Positions 22,574 through 22,865 of a stretch of DNA of 22,865 bases are shown piece by piece. The translations under genes were made by a program, and so were the position numbers. Within the stretch, counting starts at the first letter, position 1. Every line of letters starts with the position of its first letter. Source of the DNA: Butyrivibrio sp. CAG:318 (GTDB taxonomy: Bacteria; Bacillota; Clostridia; Lachnospirales; Lachnospiraceae); contig FR889259.1 in the NCBI GenBank assembly GCA_000431815.1, positions 52,957-75,821 of the forward strand, in the 5' to 3' direction. The notes under the pieces were generated by a model. The model did no database searches and was not told the DNA's origin. It worked only from the letters and a program-made list of their open reading frames with translations.

Positions 22574-22582
22574 AGTCAAAAA

Positions 22583-22605
22583 TTTTCTTAACTTAATGAC
22601 ATTGG
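22583..22605 (-). repeat. Right terminal inverted repeat of the insertion sequence
   Basis: A perfect reverse complement of 21027-21049. It is followed at once by the target duplication TTGCACG (22606-22612). Confidence 0.93.
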
Positions 22606-22613
22606 TTGCACGC

Positions 22614-22720
22614 GCATCGGATGCTAGAAATCCCCCTTCGGCGGATTAAGCACCGGCGTGTGCAAACAGCCGCTGAAGGTCTTATGCCGGGGATTTTATA
22701 TATTCTCTTGGCGGATTAAG
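22614..22720. repeat. Structured palindromic intergenic element (REP-like)
   Basis: Nested arms pair across this stretch: AAATCCCC (22628-22635) with GGGGATTT (22689-22696), and CCTTCGGCGG (22635-22644) with CCGCTGAAGG (22670-22679) through one wobble. A small CAC-GTG hairpin lies inside. A palindrome, GCATCGGATGC, sits at 22614-22624, and GCGGATTAAG is repeated at 22641-22650 and 22711-22720, exactly 70 bases apart. A related TTAACCGCC lies in the other orientation near 20980-20990. It fills the gap between the two Rpn-tail genes, next to the insertion site. It could be a dispersed palindromic repeat or a structured RNA; no known family was recognised. Confidence 0.45.
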
Positions 22721-22745
22721 TACAGTTATATTCCTTCATCTGTTT

Positions 22746-22865
22746 CTAGTCCTCGCTCCGGTATTCTTCCACCCGTTTTTCTGCTTCTTCACGTGTCAGG
22801 CTGCATTCTTCCATCAGGCGCTGTATCGATTCTTCATGGCTGCATCCAAATTTACGGCAAAGTGA
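22746..22865 (-). CDS. Second copy of the Rpn-tail gene, 3' part only
   Basis: The last 39 codons of a gene entering from the right edge are visible. Over 125 bases (22741-22865 against 20703-20827) the two copies differ at eight positions. Within the codons seven of the eight changes are silent and one swaps Met for Val. Whether this copy is a full-length Rpn nuclease or another short gene cannot be seen. The copies lie in tandem on the same strand, separated by the structured element and the insertion sequence. Confidence 0.65.
   Translation of the reverse strand, partial: SLCRKFGCSHEESIQRLMEECSLTREEAEKRVEEYRSED

Larger units (their letters stand above)
21027..22605 (+). mobile_element. 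Complete IS4-family insertion sequence, 1579 bp
   Basis: Perfect 23-bp terminal inverted repeats (21027-21049 and 22583-22605, outer end CCAATGTCATTAAGTTAAGA) flank one intact transposase gene. A 7-bp target duplication, TTGCACG, brackets the element. It is clearly more AT-rich than the host sequence. A 7-bp duplication is shorter than in IS4 or IS231 themselves and closer to what is reported for the ISPepr1 group; that subgroup assignment is tentative. It has inserted between the two Rpn-tail gene copies. Perfect ends, an exact duplication and an unbroken frame suggest a recent, possibly active insertion. Confidence 0.92.

Noticed and set aside
22637..22720. CRISPR-like array from the repeated GCGGATTAAG
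   Set aside because: There are only two copies of a 10-base unit, no regular spacers and no cas gene; a palindromic intergenic element explains it better.
20703..22865. Composite transposon formed by the two Rpn-tail copies around the insertion sequence
   Set aside because: The Rpn-tail copies are host-like genes in direct orientation, differ by 6 percent and have no terminal repeats. The insertion sequence has its own ends and target duplication and is simply inserted between them.

Overview
The window looks like a chromosomal segment from a gut-type Lachnospiraceae (Clostridia) bacterium. This rests on moderate-to-low GC, GGAGG-type ribosome binding sites, a T-box-controlled pheST operon, Gram-positive surface-anchor signals, surface pullulanases and a heterodimeric ABC exporter under a MarR regulator. 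The species cannot be named from sequence alone.

Layout, left to right. (1) At 1-40 a minus-strand gene begins and runs off the left edge. (2) Positions 103-5332 hold a minus-strand operon read pheS, pheT, queA, pilZ, preceded by a phenylalanine T-box leader and ended by a strong hairpin terminator. (3) Divergent from it is a D,D-carboxypeptidase gene (5404-6558, plus). It shares a two-way terminator with a convergent citrate synthase gene (6602-8008, minus). (4) A starch-utilisation theme follows on the minus strand: a lipoprotein type I pullulanase (8143-10758), a second paralogous pullulanase (17881-20505), and behind the second a small surface-anchored X25-type starch-binding-like protein (17329-17823). 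The two pullulanase promoters share an identical 20-nt element placed exactly 20 nt upstream of an extended -10, so they probably answer to the same activator. (5) Between the pullulanases lie a marR-ABC-ABC operon (10895-15020), whose two ABC subunits have complementary degenerate motifs, and a 2-isopropylmalate synthase fused to an AraC-type DNA-binding domain (15146-17137). (6) The right end is mobile or repetitive: a small gene matching the C-terminal tail of Rpn-type nucleases (20708-20962), a complete IS4-family insertion sequence with perfect 23-bp inverted repeats and a 7-bp target duplication (21027-22605), a structured palindromic intergenic element, and a second copy of the Rpn-tail gene cut by the window edge.

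The best candidate for something little described is the LeuA-AraC fusion: a leucine-pathway enzyme with its own DNA-binding module, behind a promoter carrying a perfect 20-bp palindrome. Next come the shared pullulanase promoter element and the Rpn-tail gene pair, whose differences are almost all silent, meaning the short proteins have been under selection. No CRISPR array, tRNA or rRNA was seen, and no stretch over 300 bases lacks a gene.
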